64,000 nucleotides of DNA from Peribacillus frigoritolerans (GCF_030676415.1 NZ_JAUUTW010000024.1:23642-87641); one strand, 5' to 3'; counted from the first letter of the stretch, positions 37,475 to 46,424 are shown. The notes: generated by a model from the letters alone, not told the origin. Numbers and translations are program-made.

Positions 37475-39178
37475 TTGCACACAGTTATGCATTTAAATTT
37501 AAGAGTTGACCCGACCCAATATATCTCACAGATTCGAGAAGTTCCTGATTATGATTATATTCATATGGTACGACAACCTAAGTATATGATAGATCTTTCC
37601 CTCTTGAATGAGAAGGTTCATTATCTCAATGAAATTTTCTCACCAAAAGAATATGTGAAAAGAAATAATATCTCCCTCTTACATGCTCACCATGGTCAAT
37701 TAGGGATGTTATTACTTCCTTTTAAAGAGGAAACAAACCTTCCGTTGGTAACAAGTATAAGAGGCAGGGATGCAACCCTAGCTAATCAGCCCATTGGCTA
37801 TTTAGATAACATGAAAATGCTATTTGATCGAGGTGAGCGTTTCTTTCCAGTTTGTAATTATTTGGCAGATAGGTTAATTGCTTGGGGGTGTCCTTCAGAA
37901 AAAATCAGGGTGCTTTATGGGGGCGTTGACCTTAACGAATTCAAATACCGGACTCCACATAAAGAGGGCTCTCAAAACATTTTATCCATCGGTAGGTTGG
38001 TGGAAAAAAAAGGACACCACATCTTAATGCAAGCTTTTCAAAAAATCAGAGGTGAATTTCCTAATGCAACCCTGACGATCATCGGAAGGGGGGAGCTTGA
38101 AGAATATCTCATTTCTTTGGCAAATCAACTTAATTTAGGGGACTCTTTTCGTTTATTAAATCATCTCCCTAAAGATCAAGTACGAGAACAAATGACCAAT
38201 GCAGATATATTTTGCGCCGCGAGCTTAGAAGCTGCCGATGGAGATGTAGAAGGTATACCTAATACATTAAAAGAAGCTATGGCGATTGGGGTACCAGTGA
38301 TTTCGACCAATCATGCCGGCATCCCTGAATTAATTACAAATAACAAAGAGGGGGTTTTAGTACAAGAAAACAATGTAGATGAACTGGCAGATGCTCTGGA
38401 ATTTATGCTATCTAACAGAGAAATATGGGAAACATATACAGTAGCGGCTCGTCAAAAAGTCGAACAAAACTTTAACCTCGCCCAACAGCTTCAACAACAA
38501 GCTGAATTTTATGAAGAACTTGTAGCCCTTTATAAAGTAAGTAAACAATATTCCGAAACACCTCGCCAAATAGATAAAAAAACCCTTAAGGAGACTCCAC
38601 AGCCACAACAGCAAGGTAAGTATGAAGGAGAAACAATAGCGCCTAGAAAAAAAGCCGATTTAGCCAAAAAAGCCCTTATTTATATGCAACAGCTCCAAAA
38701 GCTTCAAGAGCTTCAAGAGCTTCAAGAGCTTCAAGAGCTTCAAGAGCTTCAAGAGCTTCAAGAGCTTCAAGAGCTTCAAGAGCTTCCACAGCTTCCACAG
38801 CTTCAGCAGCTTCAACAGTTACAACAGCTACAACAGCTACAACAGCTACAACAGCTTCAACAACTTCAACAGCTACAACAGCTACAACAGCTACAACAGC
38901 TTCAAGAGCTTCCACAGCTTCAGCAGCTACAACAGTTTCAACAGCTTCAACAGCAGACTAAAGATAAAGTCAAAGATGAACTTGTAGCATCTAATAAAAA
39001 TGACAAAAAAGCTAAAATTCAACAGAAGGATAAAGGTAATGATGAAAAAATAGCATCTCGTAAAAAAGAAAAAAAGGCTCAAAAATCAGAAAAAGTCAAA
39101 AAGGCCCTTAATAAAATTCAACAATTTCAACAGAAGGCCATAGATGGGCAGTTAGGAGGAGATCATGGAGGATTTTAA
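37475..39178 (+). CDS. GT4 glycosyltransferase with a giant Leu-Gln repeat tail (copy 2)
   Basis: Residues 1 to about 350 form a GT-B glycosyltransferase: HAHHGQLGMLLLP, TSIRGRDATLANQ, NILSIGRLVEKKGHH, the GT4 EGIPNTLKE (EX7E) and IPELI. The family normally ends near residue 370. Here a charged linker follows, and then residues about 405-495 are an almost pure Leu-Gln-Glu/Leu-Gln-Gln repeat with a few Pro, and a Lys-rich end. The tail is encoded by 9-bp tandem repeats. The start is TTG at 37475 after AAGGAG. The stop overlaps the following double-kinase gene by 14 bases. YtcC/CotSA-like spore glycosyltransferases are the nearest relatives I can name. Confidence 0.85.
   Translation: MHTVMHLNLRVDPTQYISQIREVPDYDYIHMVRQPKYMIDLSLLNEKVHYLNEIFSPKEYVKRNNISLLHAHHGQLGMLLLPFKEETNLPLVTSIRGRDATLANQPIGYLDNMKMLFDRGERFFPVCNYLADRLIAWGCPSEKIRVLYGGVDLNEFKYRTPHKEGSQNILSIGRLVEKKGHHILMQAFQKIRGEFPNATLTIIGRGELEEYLISLANQLNLGDSFRLLNHLPKDQVREQMTNADIFCAASLEAADGDVEGIPNTLKEAMAIGVPVISTNHAGIPELITNNKEGVLVQENNVDELADALEFMLSNREIWETYTVAARQKVEQNFNLAQQLQQQAEFYEELVALYKVSKQYSETPRQIDKKTLKETPQPQQQGKYEGETIAPRKKADLAKKALIYMQQLQKLQELQELQELQELQELQELQELQELQELPQLPQLQQLQQLQQLQQLQQLQQLQQLQQLQQLQQLQQLQELPQLQQLQQFQQLQQQTKDKVKDELVASNKNDKKAKIQQKDKGNDEKIASRKKEKKAQKSEKVKKALNKIQQFQQKAIDGQLGGDHGGF
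38690..38958 (+). repeat. 9-bp tandem repeat array (coding minisatellite)
   Basis: A first block repeats CTTCAAGAG (Leu-Gln-Glu) about ten times. A second block alternates CTACAACAG and CTTCAACAG (Leu-Gln-Gln), interrupted by CTTCCACAG (Leu-Pro-Gln). The 9-bp period keeps the reading frame whatever the copy number, so length variation between strains is expected. Confidence 0.95.
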
Positions 39179-40346
39179 AACCATTACTGTAACCAAAGGT
39201 GAAAAATCTTTGGAAATTCACAATCCCACTACCTATTCGCTGATTGGAATGGGTGCTCAAGGTGCAGTATTTAAACTTTCAGAAGATAAATGTGTAAAAA
39301 TCTATTCAGACCCATTACAAGCGAAAATGGAGGAAGAAGCTCTTAAAGCTGGGAAACATCTACCCTTTATGCCTTTGGTATATGATACAGGACCAAACTA
39401 TATAGTCATGGAATATTTTAATGCTCCAACCTTAAAAGAATATCTGAGAAATTGTACGTATATCCCTGATTCTATAGTAAAGAAACTTCTCTATATATTA
39501 AAGGAATTAAAACAAGCAAAATTCACCATGATAGATGCCCCCCTACGCCATATTTTTGTCGTTGGTAATGAGGAACTTAAGGTGATTGACCATGTAAATT
39601 CCTTTAAAAGGATGCACCCTGTACCATTAAAATTATTAAGAGATTTAAAAATAATCCTTTTAAAGGACTCCTTCTTAGCCCAAGTGAAAAAGCTCGAACC
39701 GGACACCTTCAATGAGTGGGAGGATTATTTCAATCAAAATAGTTTGGACTTTAGAAATATTCCCGTCCTCTCAGGAGGGTCAGGGAGTGGAGTGAAAGTG
39801 GATAGCGCTATAACACAAACACTCATTGGAAAAGGGCATCAAGGTGCTGTTTATCGAGTGTCTGAAGACACATGCGTCAAACTTTACGGAAAAACTGAAC
39901 ATGCAAAACAGGAAAAAATGGTTCTTTTAGCAAGTCAAGACTTGCCTTTTATCCCGAAAGTCATTGAAACAGGACCAAATTATATTTTAATGGAATATCT
40001 ATTAGGACCAGATTTAAATACGTTTCTTAAAAAACAACCGGTACTATCTGAGGACATAACAAAACGATTACTTTATATATTAAAAACAATGGAAAAATCA
40101 GGTTTCAAACAAATTGATGCCCCATTACGGCATATTATCATAACCAGGAATGGTTTTAAATTAGTCGACCATGTGTACTCGTTTTCACGTGAACAAAAAA
40201 GGCCTCTCGAGTTATTTAAAGACCTGCGAGAAAGAAATTTTTTAGATTCTTTTTTGGAACAAGTGAAGGCGATAGATCCTGGTACGTATGCCGAATGGAC
40301 AAAAACACCAATCCCATTAACTGAAAATGATAATACGCTTGTATAG
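39165..40346 (+). CDS. tandem double atypical-kinase protein, copy C
   Basis: The 393-residue protein is two kinase-like domains in a row. The first (residues 1-190) has LIGMGAQGAVF at 26-36, CVKIY, DAPLRHIFV at 124-132 and IDH at 141-143. A Gly-Ser-rich linker (GGSGSGVK) near 204-211 joins the second, with LIGKGHQGAVY at 220-230, DAPLRHIII at 318-326 and VDH at 334-336. Both keep the Asp and Arg of the presumed catalytic loop. It begins inside the end of the repeat-tail glycosyltransferase gene after GGAGGAGATC, so the two are translationally coupled and probably act together. Confidence 0.8.
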   Translation: MEDFKTITVTKGEKSLEIHNPTTYSLIGMGAQGAVFKLSEDKCVKIYSDPLQAKMEEEALKAGKHLPFMPLVYDTGPNYIVMEYFNAPTLKEYLRNCTYIPDSIVKKLLYILKELKQAKFTMIDAPLRHIFVVGNEELKVIDHVNSFKRMHPVPLKLLRDLKIILLKDSFLAQVKKLEPDTFNEWEDYFNQNSLDFRNIPVLSGGSGSGVKVDSAITQTLIGKGHQGAVYRVSEDTCVKLYGKTEHAKQEKMVLLASQDLPFIPKVIETGPNYILMEYLLGPDLNTFLKKQPVLSEDITKRLLYILKTMEKSGFKQIDAPLRHIIITRNGFKLVDHVYSFSREQKRPLELFKDLRERNFLDSFLEQVKAIDPGTYAEWTKTPIPLTENDNTLV

Positions 40347-40742
40347 TCAAAGTTATGTAACTTGAACCTAACGAAAAAATGCAAAAAAGTTTTACGCCTA
40401 AGAATGAGCATTATTAAAACCTATGATTTCGCATTCAACGGCTTTCAAGATCATTTTGGCTTAAACTTCATACGTACGTGCTAGTTCACAGCGGATATAA
40501 GAGTGGAAAACTCATAAGGCTTAAAGTGAAAAAGGATAGCATGTCATTGGTGGATTACGAATAAAACGTAAGTCTCTCTCCCCAATGAAGATGTTGAGTT
40601 TGCCTCCTCTTTATATCCGTCATAATGAATATTGTTCTGTTGGCGTAAAGGATCGAAAGTATCAATGTATAAATGATGCTTACTCAGTGTTCCGAAAAGG
40701 TGTCAAAATCCAATTGTAAAAGAAAGGATTGGAATTAATGCT
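40347..40742. other. intergenic segment with a long-range inverted repeat
   Basis: No gene is seen. CGGATATAAGAG near 40492 is the near-perfect reverse complement of CTCTTTATATCCG near 40607, enclosing about 105 bases. It could be a relic of a small inverted-repeat element or an untranslated leader. Confidence 0.4.
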
Positions 40743-41768
40743 ATGAACATTTTAGTAACAGGGGCTGCAGGATTCATTGGTTTCCATTTAACAAAACGTT
40801 TGTTAGCCCTAGATATCAATGTTATAGGAGTAGACAATATTAATGAGTATTATGATGTTTTTTTAAAAAACAATCGACTCAAGATATTAGAAGAAAACCC
40901 TGATTTTGAATTCCATAAAATGGATTTGTCAAATAAAGAAAAATTAAATCAATTATTTAAAGACAGAACCATTGATATAGTCATCAACTTAGCAGCTCAG
41001 GCTGGAGTACGTTATAGCATAGACAACCCGGATTCTTATGTTAATTCCAACCTAGTCGGGTTTGTAAATATCTTGGAAGTCTGTCGACAAAATAATGTAA
41101 AGCACTTAATTTATGCATCCTCTAGTTCGGTATATGGAGCAAATACTAAAATCCCCTTCTCAACCAAAGATCCAGTGGATCATCCAGTAAGTTTATATGC
41201 TGCCACTAAAAAGTCTAATGAATTAATGGCTCATACTTATAGTCATTTATATAATATTCCAACCACAGGACTCCGTTTCTTTACGGTGTATGGTCCATGG
41301 GGGAGACCTGATATGGCTTATTACTCTTTTACTAAAAATATTATTGAAGAGAATACAATAAAGGTTTTTAATAATGGAGATATGAGAAGAGACTTCACTT
41401 ATATTGATGATATTGTTGAAGGAATAATCCGATTACTTGATAAACCACCGGTTTATAATATTGGATGGGATAGAGCTAACCCTGATTCAAGTTCAAGCTA
41501 TGCCCCATACAAAATTTATAATATCGGTAACAATAAGCCCATAAAATTAATGGATTTCATTAACACATTAGAGAAACTAATTGGCAAAAAGGCAAAAATA
41601 GAATTCTTACCAATGCAACCGGGAGATGTTAAGGAGACATATGCAGATATTGCCGATTTGCATGCTGATGTGGGGTTCCATCCTTCAACAACAATTGAAG
41701 AAGGGTTAACTCATTTTGTAAATTGGTACATTAAGTACAATAAAAAAAGAAGTAGTGAATTTTACTAA
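40743..41768 (+). CDS. UDP-glucuronate 4-epimerase-like NAD-dependent epimerase
   Basis: This 341-residue extended SDR starts MNILVTGAAGFIGFHL (GxxGxxG). It has NLAAQAGVRYSIDNPDSYV, the catalytic Ser region YASSSSVYG, and the YxxxK pair in SLYAATKKSNELMA. RFFTVYGPWGRPDMA is typical of UDP-GlcA 4-epimerases, which give UDP-galacturonate. UDP-GlcA is the product of the dehydrogenase encoded 4 kb upstream, so substrate and enzyme fit. The ATG at 40743 follows AAAGGATTGG. It is like B. subtilis YtcB. Other UDP-sugar 4-epimerase specificities remain possible. Confidence 0.88.
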   Translation: MNILVTGAAGFIGFHLTKRLLALDINVIGVDNINEYYDVFLKNNRLKILEENPDFEFHKMDLSNKEKLNQLFKDRTIDIVINLAAQAGVRYSIDNPDSYVNSNLVGFVNILEVCRQNNVKHLIYASSSSVYGANTKIPFSTKDPVDHPVSLYAATKKSNELMAHTYSHLYNIPTTGLRFFTVYGPWGRPDMAYYSFTKNIIEENTIKVFNNGDMRRDFTYIDDIVEGIIRLLDKPPVYNIGWDRANPDSSSSYAPYKIYNIGNNKPIKLMDFINTLEKLIGKKAKIEFLPMQPGDVKETYADIADLHADVGFHPSTTIEEGLTHFVNWYIKYNKKRSSEFY

Positions 41769-42241
41769 GTGGGATATTAGTGGATAAAAAATAATGATGG
41801 AATCTCTGCTTCAGTCAGTAAGATTAGAAAATATCATTCACCTCAACTTGTTAATGATAACAAAAAATGAGGTAATGGCGTCAGGCCTTGAGGAAATATA
41901 ACACGGCATTGGTGAAGTTTCAATAAAGTTGAAATCCATTAAACGATCCACCTTCAAATTTAGCTGTCATTGACACCATTTATTTTTTCTTATTTAGAAA
42001 AAATAAATCCAATATCGATCTATCTCTATCAATTTGTTTTCCCATAAATATTTTCTAAATTTCAGCATTTCATTAATGGCATCTGTTATTTGACCTTTCA
42101 TCACTAACTCCAAGTTCAATATAATTAAAAATTTAATGAGTAAAAACCCAAAATAAATAAAAAGTGATAGGTAAATGGGTAAATTCATGCAAGCAAAAAG
42201 ATTAATTAAAAATTTGTAAGTTTATAAAAGGAGAAACTAAT
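41769..42241. other. intergenic segment, possible 35-codon minus-strand ORF
   Basis: Nothing is firmly recognised. On the minus strand a short frame beginning MKGQITDAINEMLKF (start near 42101) has a GGAG six bases upstream and ends at 41994. It is too short to support a gene call. Confidence 0.3.
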
Positions 42242-42580
42242 TTGAACCCTAAAAATATGAAAACTCTATTGGAAGTTCTTAAGGAGTATAATTTGTCAGA
42301 TTTTCTCATGATGTCCCTTACACGTAATTATACAAAAGATCCTCTATTCAAATTAAACCCTCTGCTTGAAAACTACTTTAAAGTTTGTTCTGAAGACATA
42401 CCATACAAAGACATTTATAAAGCTGATTCTATGTTCCCTCATGAATTTCACAAGCAAATGAAACAAATTGTAGAACAAGGAAAAATAAAAAAATCAGGCC
42501 ATTATCAAGAACTATCAGTTTTAGCAGAACGCCAGAAGAGCAAATATGAATTTCTTGAAAAAGGGACTGAGGTGGGATGA
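42242..42580 (+). CDS. small unknown protein coupled to a glycosyltransferase
   Basis: I do not recognise this 112-residue soluble protein (MNPKNMKTLLEVLKEYNLSD...). It is lysine- and glutamate-rich, predicted mostly helical, with no membrane segment. The start is a TTG at 42242 after AAAGGAGAAAC. Its stop codon overlaps the ATG of the GT4 gene (GGATGA), so the pair is translationally coupled and a helper role for that glycosyltransferase is reasonable inference. Confidence 0.65.
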   Translation: MNPKNMKTLLEVLKEYNLSDFLMMSLTRNYTKDPLFKLNPLLENYFKVCSEDIPYKDIYKADSMFPHEFHKQMKQIVEQGKIKKSGHYQELSVLAERQKSKYEFLEKGTEVG

Positions 42581-43743
42581 AAACCATTGCTTATTTTGTA
42601 AGTGAAAACATTAAAACACATCAACGTTTTATATATAATCAAATCGTAAAAGTAAGTAACTATCGCTCAATCGTAATCGGCCCATTCGACAATACCAACC
42701 ATACAGAATTTCCCTTTGAAAACTACTATAATTTAAATGAGATTAAAAATCTAGAAAATTTCTTCGAAGAACAAGATATCATAGCCATTCATGCTCATCA
42801 CGGAAAACATGGACAAGAAATTTTGCCTGTTTGTGAAAAATATAATATCCCATTGATTGTTAGCATTAGAGGACGTGATGGTTCTGACAGACCAGAAATT
42901 TTCAAAAAAAATGCTAAGCGATATTCATCATTAATTAAACATGGTGCACACTTTTTTCCTGTTTGCCAATATCTTGCAGAAGGATTAAGAAGTTTAGGAA
43001 TTCCGGATGAAAAAATTCATGTGTTATATGGTGGAATCGAATTAGATCTTTTCCCCTATTCTACCCCCACTCTTCCTAAAGAAGGCGAAATAAGAGTTTT
43101 ATCTGTAGGCAGACTTGTAGACAAAAAAGGATTTGATACTCTTATAAAAGCATTTAAACGGATTTATACACAATATCCAAATGCGAGATTGCATATTATT
43201 GGAGCAGGTGAAGATGAGAAAAAAATTAAATCGGTCATTACAGAATATTACCTTAAAGATGTAGTGATTCTTAGAGGAGCTATGGATTCAAAACAAGTTT
43301 CGAACGAATTAAAAAAAGCTCATATTTTTTGTCTTGCAAGTCAGACAGCTAAAAATGGTGATATCGAAGGCATCCCTAATGCCTTAAAAGAAGCAATGGC
43401 TAGCGGCTTACCTGTCGTTTCCACTCAACACGCGGGAATCCCTGAATTAATTGAACACCAGAGAACAGGATATCTAGCTCCAGAAAAAAATGATATTGAA
43501 TTAGCGAAAGGCATACAATTCTTTTTAGAACATCCAGAGATTTGGAACGACTATACGGAAAGAGCACGGAAAGTCATTGAAGAAAAATTTGATGTCAATA
43601 AACAAATTATGGAGCAACAAAGATTATATTCTCTCGTAAATACAACGAAAACAGAAACGGAAACAGAAACAGAAACAGAAACAGAAACGGAAACAGAAAC
43701 AGAAACAGAAACGAAAAAGAAAAAAAAGAAAAAGAAAAAATAA
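42577..43743 (+). CDS. GT4 glycosyltransferase with Thr-Glu and poly-Lys tail (copy 3)
   Basis: The 388-residue protein is a close paralogue of the copy at 30609: MKTIAYFVSENIKTHQRFIY, HAHHGKHGQEILP, RVLSVGRLVDKKGF, EGIPNALKE (EX7E), AMASGLPVVS, and NKQIMEQQRLYSLV near the C-terminus. After residue 357 it gains a tail of about eleven Thr-Glu pairs followed by nine Lys-rich residues that its paralogue lacks. The start ATG overlaps the stop of the preceding small gene; GAGGTGGG is the ribosome site. A NUDIX gene follows 93 bases later. Confidence 0.88.
   Translation: MKTIAYFVSENIKTHQRFIYNQIVKVSNYRSIVIGPFDNTNHTEFPFENYYNLNEIKNLENFFEEQDIIAIHAHHGKHGQEILPVCEKYNIPLIVSIRGRDGSDRPEIFKKNAKRYSSLIKHGAHFFPVCQYLAEGLRSLGIPDEKIHVLYGGIELDLFPYSTPTLPKEGEIRVLSVGRLVDKKGFDTLIKAFKRIYTQYPNARLHIIGAGEDEKKIKSVITEYYLKDVVILRGAMDSKQVSNELKKAHIFCLASQTAKNGDIEGIPNALKEAMASGLPVVSTQHAGIPELIEHQRTGYLAPEKNDIELAKGIQFFLEHPEIWNDYTERARKVIEEKFDVNKQIMEQQRLYSLVNTTKTETETETETETETETETETETKKKKKKKKK
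43646..43740 (+). repeat. 6-bp tandem repeat and A/G-rich run at the end of GT copy 3
   Basis: The hexamer ACAGAA (variant ACGGAA) is repeated about eleven times, encoding Thr-Glu, and is followed by AAA/AAG codons including an 8-A run just before the stop. Slippage in the A-run could change the C-terminal end; the hexamer is frame-neutral. Confidence 0.92.
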
Positions 43744-43836
43744 ATCTAGTAAGGGAAATTAAAAAACAAAATTTATCATTACGAAAAAACAAGCTGGATA
43801 CCCAATAGTTATCATTTAAGCAGAAAGGGGAGTGGC

Positions 43837-44292
43837 ATGGGCTATATTGAAGATTTACGCAAGCTTGTGGGAACAAGGCCAGTCATTTTAACAGGGGCAA
43901 AAGTATTAGTATTTAATCCACTTGGGCAGATTTTATTACAATTTCGAACAGATGCAAAAGTATGGGGATTACCAGGGGGACTTATGGAGTTAGGTGAATC
44001 ATTAGAGGAAACAGCATTGCGTGAAGTAAAAGAAGAAACAGGTTTAACGATTGGTCGATTACAATTTCTAAAAGTTTTATCAGGCGTAAACTATTTTATT
44101 CACTTACCAAATGGAGATCAATTCTATTCTGTTAACGCTTTTTATACAACAAATGAAATTATCGAAGGAACCTTGAAACCTGATGGTAAAGAAGGAAGTG
44201 CTGTACAATTCTTTCCAATAAATCAGCTGCCAAAAGATATGGATCCCGATATCAAAAAAGAAATTTATAATTATTCAAGATTTCGCCATTGA
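43837..44292 (+). CDS. NUDIX hydrolase, copy 2
   Basis: The 151-residue protein has the NUDIX box GGLMELGESLEETALREVKE followed by ETG, around residues 48-70. It shares MGYIEDLRKLVGTRPVILTG with the copy at 31706. Both keep the central GxxYFxxLPNGDxFxxVN stretch, likely part of substrate recognition. The ATG at 43837 follows AAAGGGGAGTGGC. It follows a GT4 gene, as the other copy precedes one. Hydrolysis of a nucleotide-sugar or activated alcohol is possible; the substrate is not known. Confidence 0.92.
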   Translation: MGYIEDLRKLVGTRPVILTGAKVLVFNPLGQILLQFRTDAKVWGLPGGLMELGESLEETALREVKEETGLTIGRLQFLKVLSGVNYFIHLPNGDQFYSVNAFYTTNEIIEGTLKPDGKEGSAVQFFPINQLPKDMDPDIKKEIYNYSRFRH

Positions 44293-44614
44293 ATTTTTTA
44301 AGAAACCAGCCGTATTTTCGCTCTTCTTCCAAAGAAATAATGAAGCATAAATGACGTACTTTCCAAAGTATTGGTTGGGAATATGAATAAATCGTAACCA
44401 ACAACTTTGGAGGGAGGTCATTTGGCGATTTTACAACTCCGTTGTAGGATGAAGAACCACTAAAGGAAGATAAAATGATATCATAATGGATGTTTTAGGA
44501 ACAATGGCTTTTAGATTTATACTCAATTGATCGCCTACAATGTGTACTAAGATCAAAGAGAAAAGAAATGCCAAACAAAGCAAAAACATACAGGCTGGAA
44601 GGAGCTGTATTTTC

Positions 44615-46345
44615 ATGGACTGGAAGTCTTTAAATACTATTTGGACAAGTCACCCCAATTTAGATAATGAAATCCGTTTAATGCTTGAAGAAATGAAGGA
44701 TGATGAAATAGCACTTGAAGACGCCTTTTATAAAAATTTGGAATTCGGGACAGGTGGTATGCGAGGGGAAATTGGTCCAGGTACGAATAGGATGAACATT
44801 TATACCGTGCGAAAAGCGACTGTAGGACTTGCTGAGTATATTCAATCGTTTGGAAACGAGGCAAAATCCAGAGGAGTCGTAATTGCTTACGATTCAAGAC
44901 ATAAGTCTCCAGAATTTGCATTGGAAGCAGCCAAGACTTTGGCAACAAAGGGAATTAAAGCTTATTTATTTGATGAATTACGCCCTACCCCACAGCTCTC
45001 TTTTTCCGTACGTAAGCTGAGTGCATTTGCCGGTATCGTCATTACAGCAAGCCATAATCCGCCTGAATATAATGGGTATAAAGTGTACGGATCAGACGGG
45101 GCACAGCTACCTCCTGAAGCGGCGGATCAAGTCATTAATTACGTGAACGCGATTGAAAGTGAGCTTACCATTGTAGTGGAGGAAGAAGAAATCCTAAAGG
45201 ACAGAGGGCTCATTCAAATCATTGGAGAAGAGCTGGATACTGCTTATAATGAGCATTTGCTCACTATTCCGGAAGATCCAAAGTTAGCAGATGAAATCGA
45301 TGTAAAGCTCGTGTTTACACCGCTTCATGGTACAGCCAATAAATCTGTAAAACGTGCTTTGCATGATCTAGGATATCGAAATGTCCATATTGTTAAAGAA
45401 CAGGAAATGCCCAATGCTAACTTTCCTACTGTTAAATCGCCTAATCCAGAGGAACATGCTGCTTTTGAATTGGCCATCGCGCTTGGAAACCGTGTTGACG
45501 CTGATTTATTGATTGCCACCGATCCGGATGCGGATAGACTTGGAATTAGCGTGAAGAATAATGCTGGAGATTATGTCGTATTAACTGGTAACCAAACAGG
45601 CGCTCTCTTTTTGGATTATTTAATTTCACAAAAACAAAAGAAAGGGACCCTTCCTGAAAATGGAGTCGTATTGAAGACCATCGTGACTTCAGAAATAGGA
45701 CGGGCGATTTCTGAGCAAAATGGTTTAAAAACCGTAGATGTTTTAACTGGATTTAAATTCATTGCTGAAAAAATAAATGAATACCACAAAAGTGGAGAAC
45801 ATTCTTTCCTGTTTGGCTATGAAGAAAGTTATGGATATCTAATCAAAGATTTTGCTCGAGATAAGGATGCCATACAGGCTACTATTCTGGCAGTGGAAGT
45901 CTGTGCCTATTACAAAAAGCAAGGCAAGACGATGTACGAAGGTTTACTGGATGTTTTCGATAAATATGGATATTACTTGGAAGGTTTACGATCGTTGACT
46001 TTAAAAGGAATTGAAGGTGCCAGACAAATTCAAGCGATTCTCAATGAATTCCGGGAAAATCCACCAGATCAAATCTCTGGTCATCAAGTAGTGGTTCAAG
46101 AGGATTATCTCAGCAGGAAAAAATACATGTTTGGGGCAAATAGGGAAGAGGACATCAAGCTCCCAAAATCGAACGTATTGAAATACTTTCTTGACGATGG
46201 CACATGGGTATGTGTACGACCTTCAGGAACAGAACCTAAAATTAAATTTTATTTCGGTGTTCAAGGAAGCTCGATGAAGGAAGCTAAAGGGAAATTATCC
46301 ACCGTGATGAAAGACTTTATGAGAAGTATCAATAAAATGCTTTAA
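44615..46345 (+). CDS. pgcA: alpha-phosphoglucomutase
   Basis: PgcA interconverts Glc6P and Glc1P, feeding both UDP-glucose and ADP-glucose synthesis. The ATG at 44615 follows GAAGGAGCTG; the open frame extends upstream without family support. Motifs are [17 protein letters not shown] near residue 46, the phosphoserine loop [14 protein letters not shown] near 140, the Mg loop DPDADRLGI near 305, and the phosphate-binding [15 protein letters not shown] near 530. The 576 aa length fits Bacillus PgcA (about 580). It closes the sugar-nucleotide island. Confidence 0.95.
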   Translation: MDWKSLNTIWTSHPNLDNEIRLMLEEMKDDEIALEDAFYKNLEFGTGGMRGEIGPGTNRMNIYTVRKATVGLAEYIQSFGNEAKSRGVVIAYDSRHKSPEFALEAAKTLATKGIKAYLFDELRPTPQLSFSVRKLSAFAGIVITASHNPPEYNGYKVYGSDGAQLPPEAADQVINYVNAIESELTIVVEEEEILKDRGLIQIIGEELDTAYNEHLLTIPEDPKLADEIDVKLVFTPLHGTANKSVKRALHDLGYRNVHIVKEQEMPNANFPTVKSPNPEEHAAFELAIALGNRVDADLLIATDPDADRLGISVKNNAGDYVVLTGNQTGALFLDYLISQKQKKGTLPENGVVLKTIVTSEIGRAISEQNGLKTVDVLTGFKFIAEKINEYHKSGEHSFLFGYEESYGYLIKDFARDKDAIQATILAVEVCAYYKKQGKTMYEGLLDVFDKYGYYLEGLRSLTLKGIEGARQIQAILNEFRENPPDQISGHQVVVQEDYLSRKKYMFGANREEDIKLPKSNVLKYFLDDGTWVCVRPSGTEPKIKFYFGVQGSSMKEAKGKLSTVMKDFMRSINKML

Positions 46346-46382
46346 AGAAGGACTCTCATTCAGAGGATATTCGTAAAAAACT

Positions 46383-46424
46383 AGGGTCAGCATTCATTAT
46401 GTAAAGAAATGCGGACCCTTTTTT
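46383..46424 (+). terminator. terminator after pgcA
   Basis: AGGGTC-GCATT pairs with AATGC-GACCCT with one mismatch around a 15-base loop and is followed by TTTTTT. Confidence 0.85.

Noticed and set aside
38676..38915. A 79-codon minus-strand ORF rich in Glu-Ala-Leu and Val-Ala
   Set aside because: It is the antisense shadow of the Leu-Gln repeat; any frame-preserving tandem repeat is open on the other strand. No ribosome site or homologue is apparent.
38690..38958. CRISPR-like direct repeats
   Set aside because: The unit is 9 bp with no spacers and lies in frame within a gene, so it is a coding minisatellite.
41994..42188. 64-codon minus-strand ORF before the small GT-linked gene
   Set aside because: Most of it is low-complexity hydrophobic sequence; only an internal 35-codon part has a plausible ribosome site, which is too little for a gene call.
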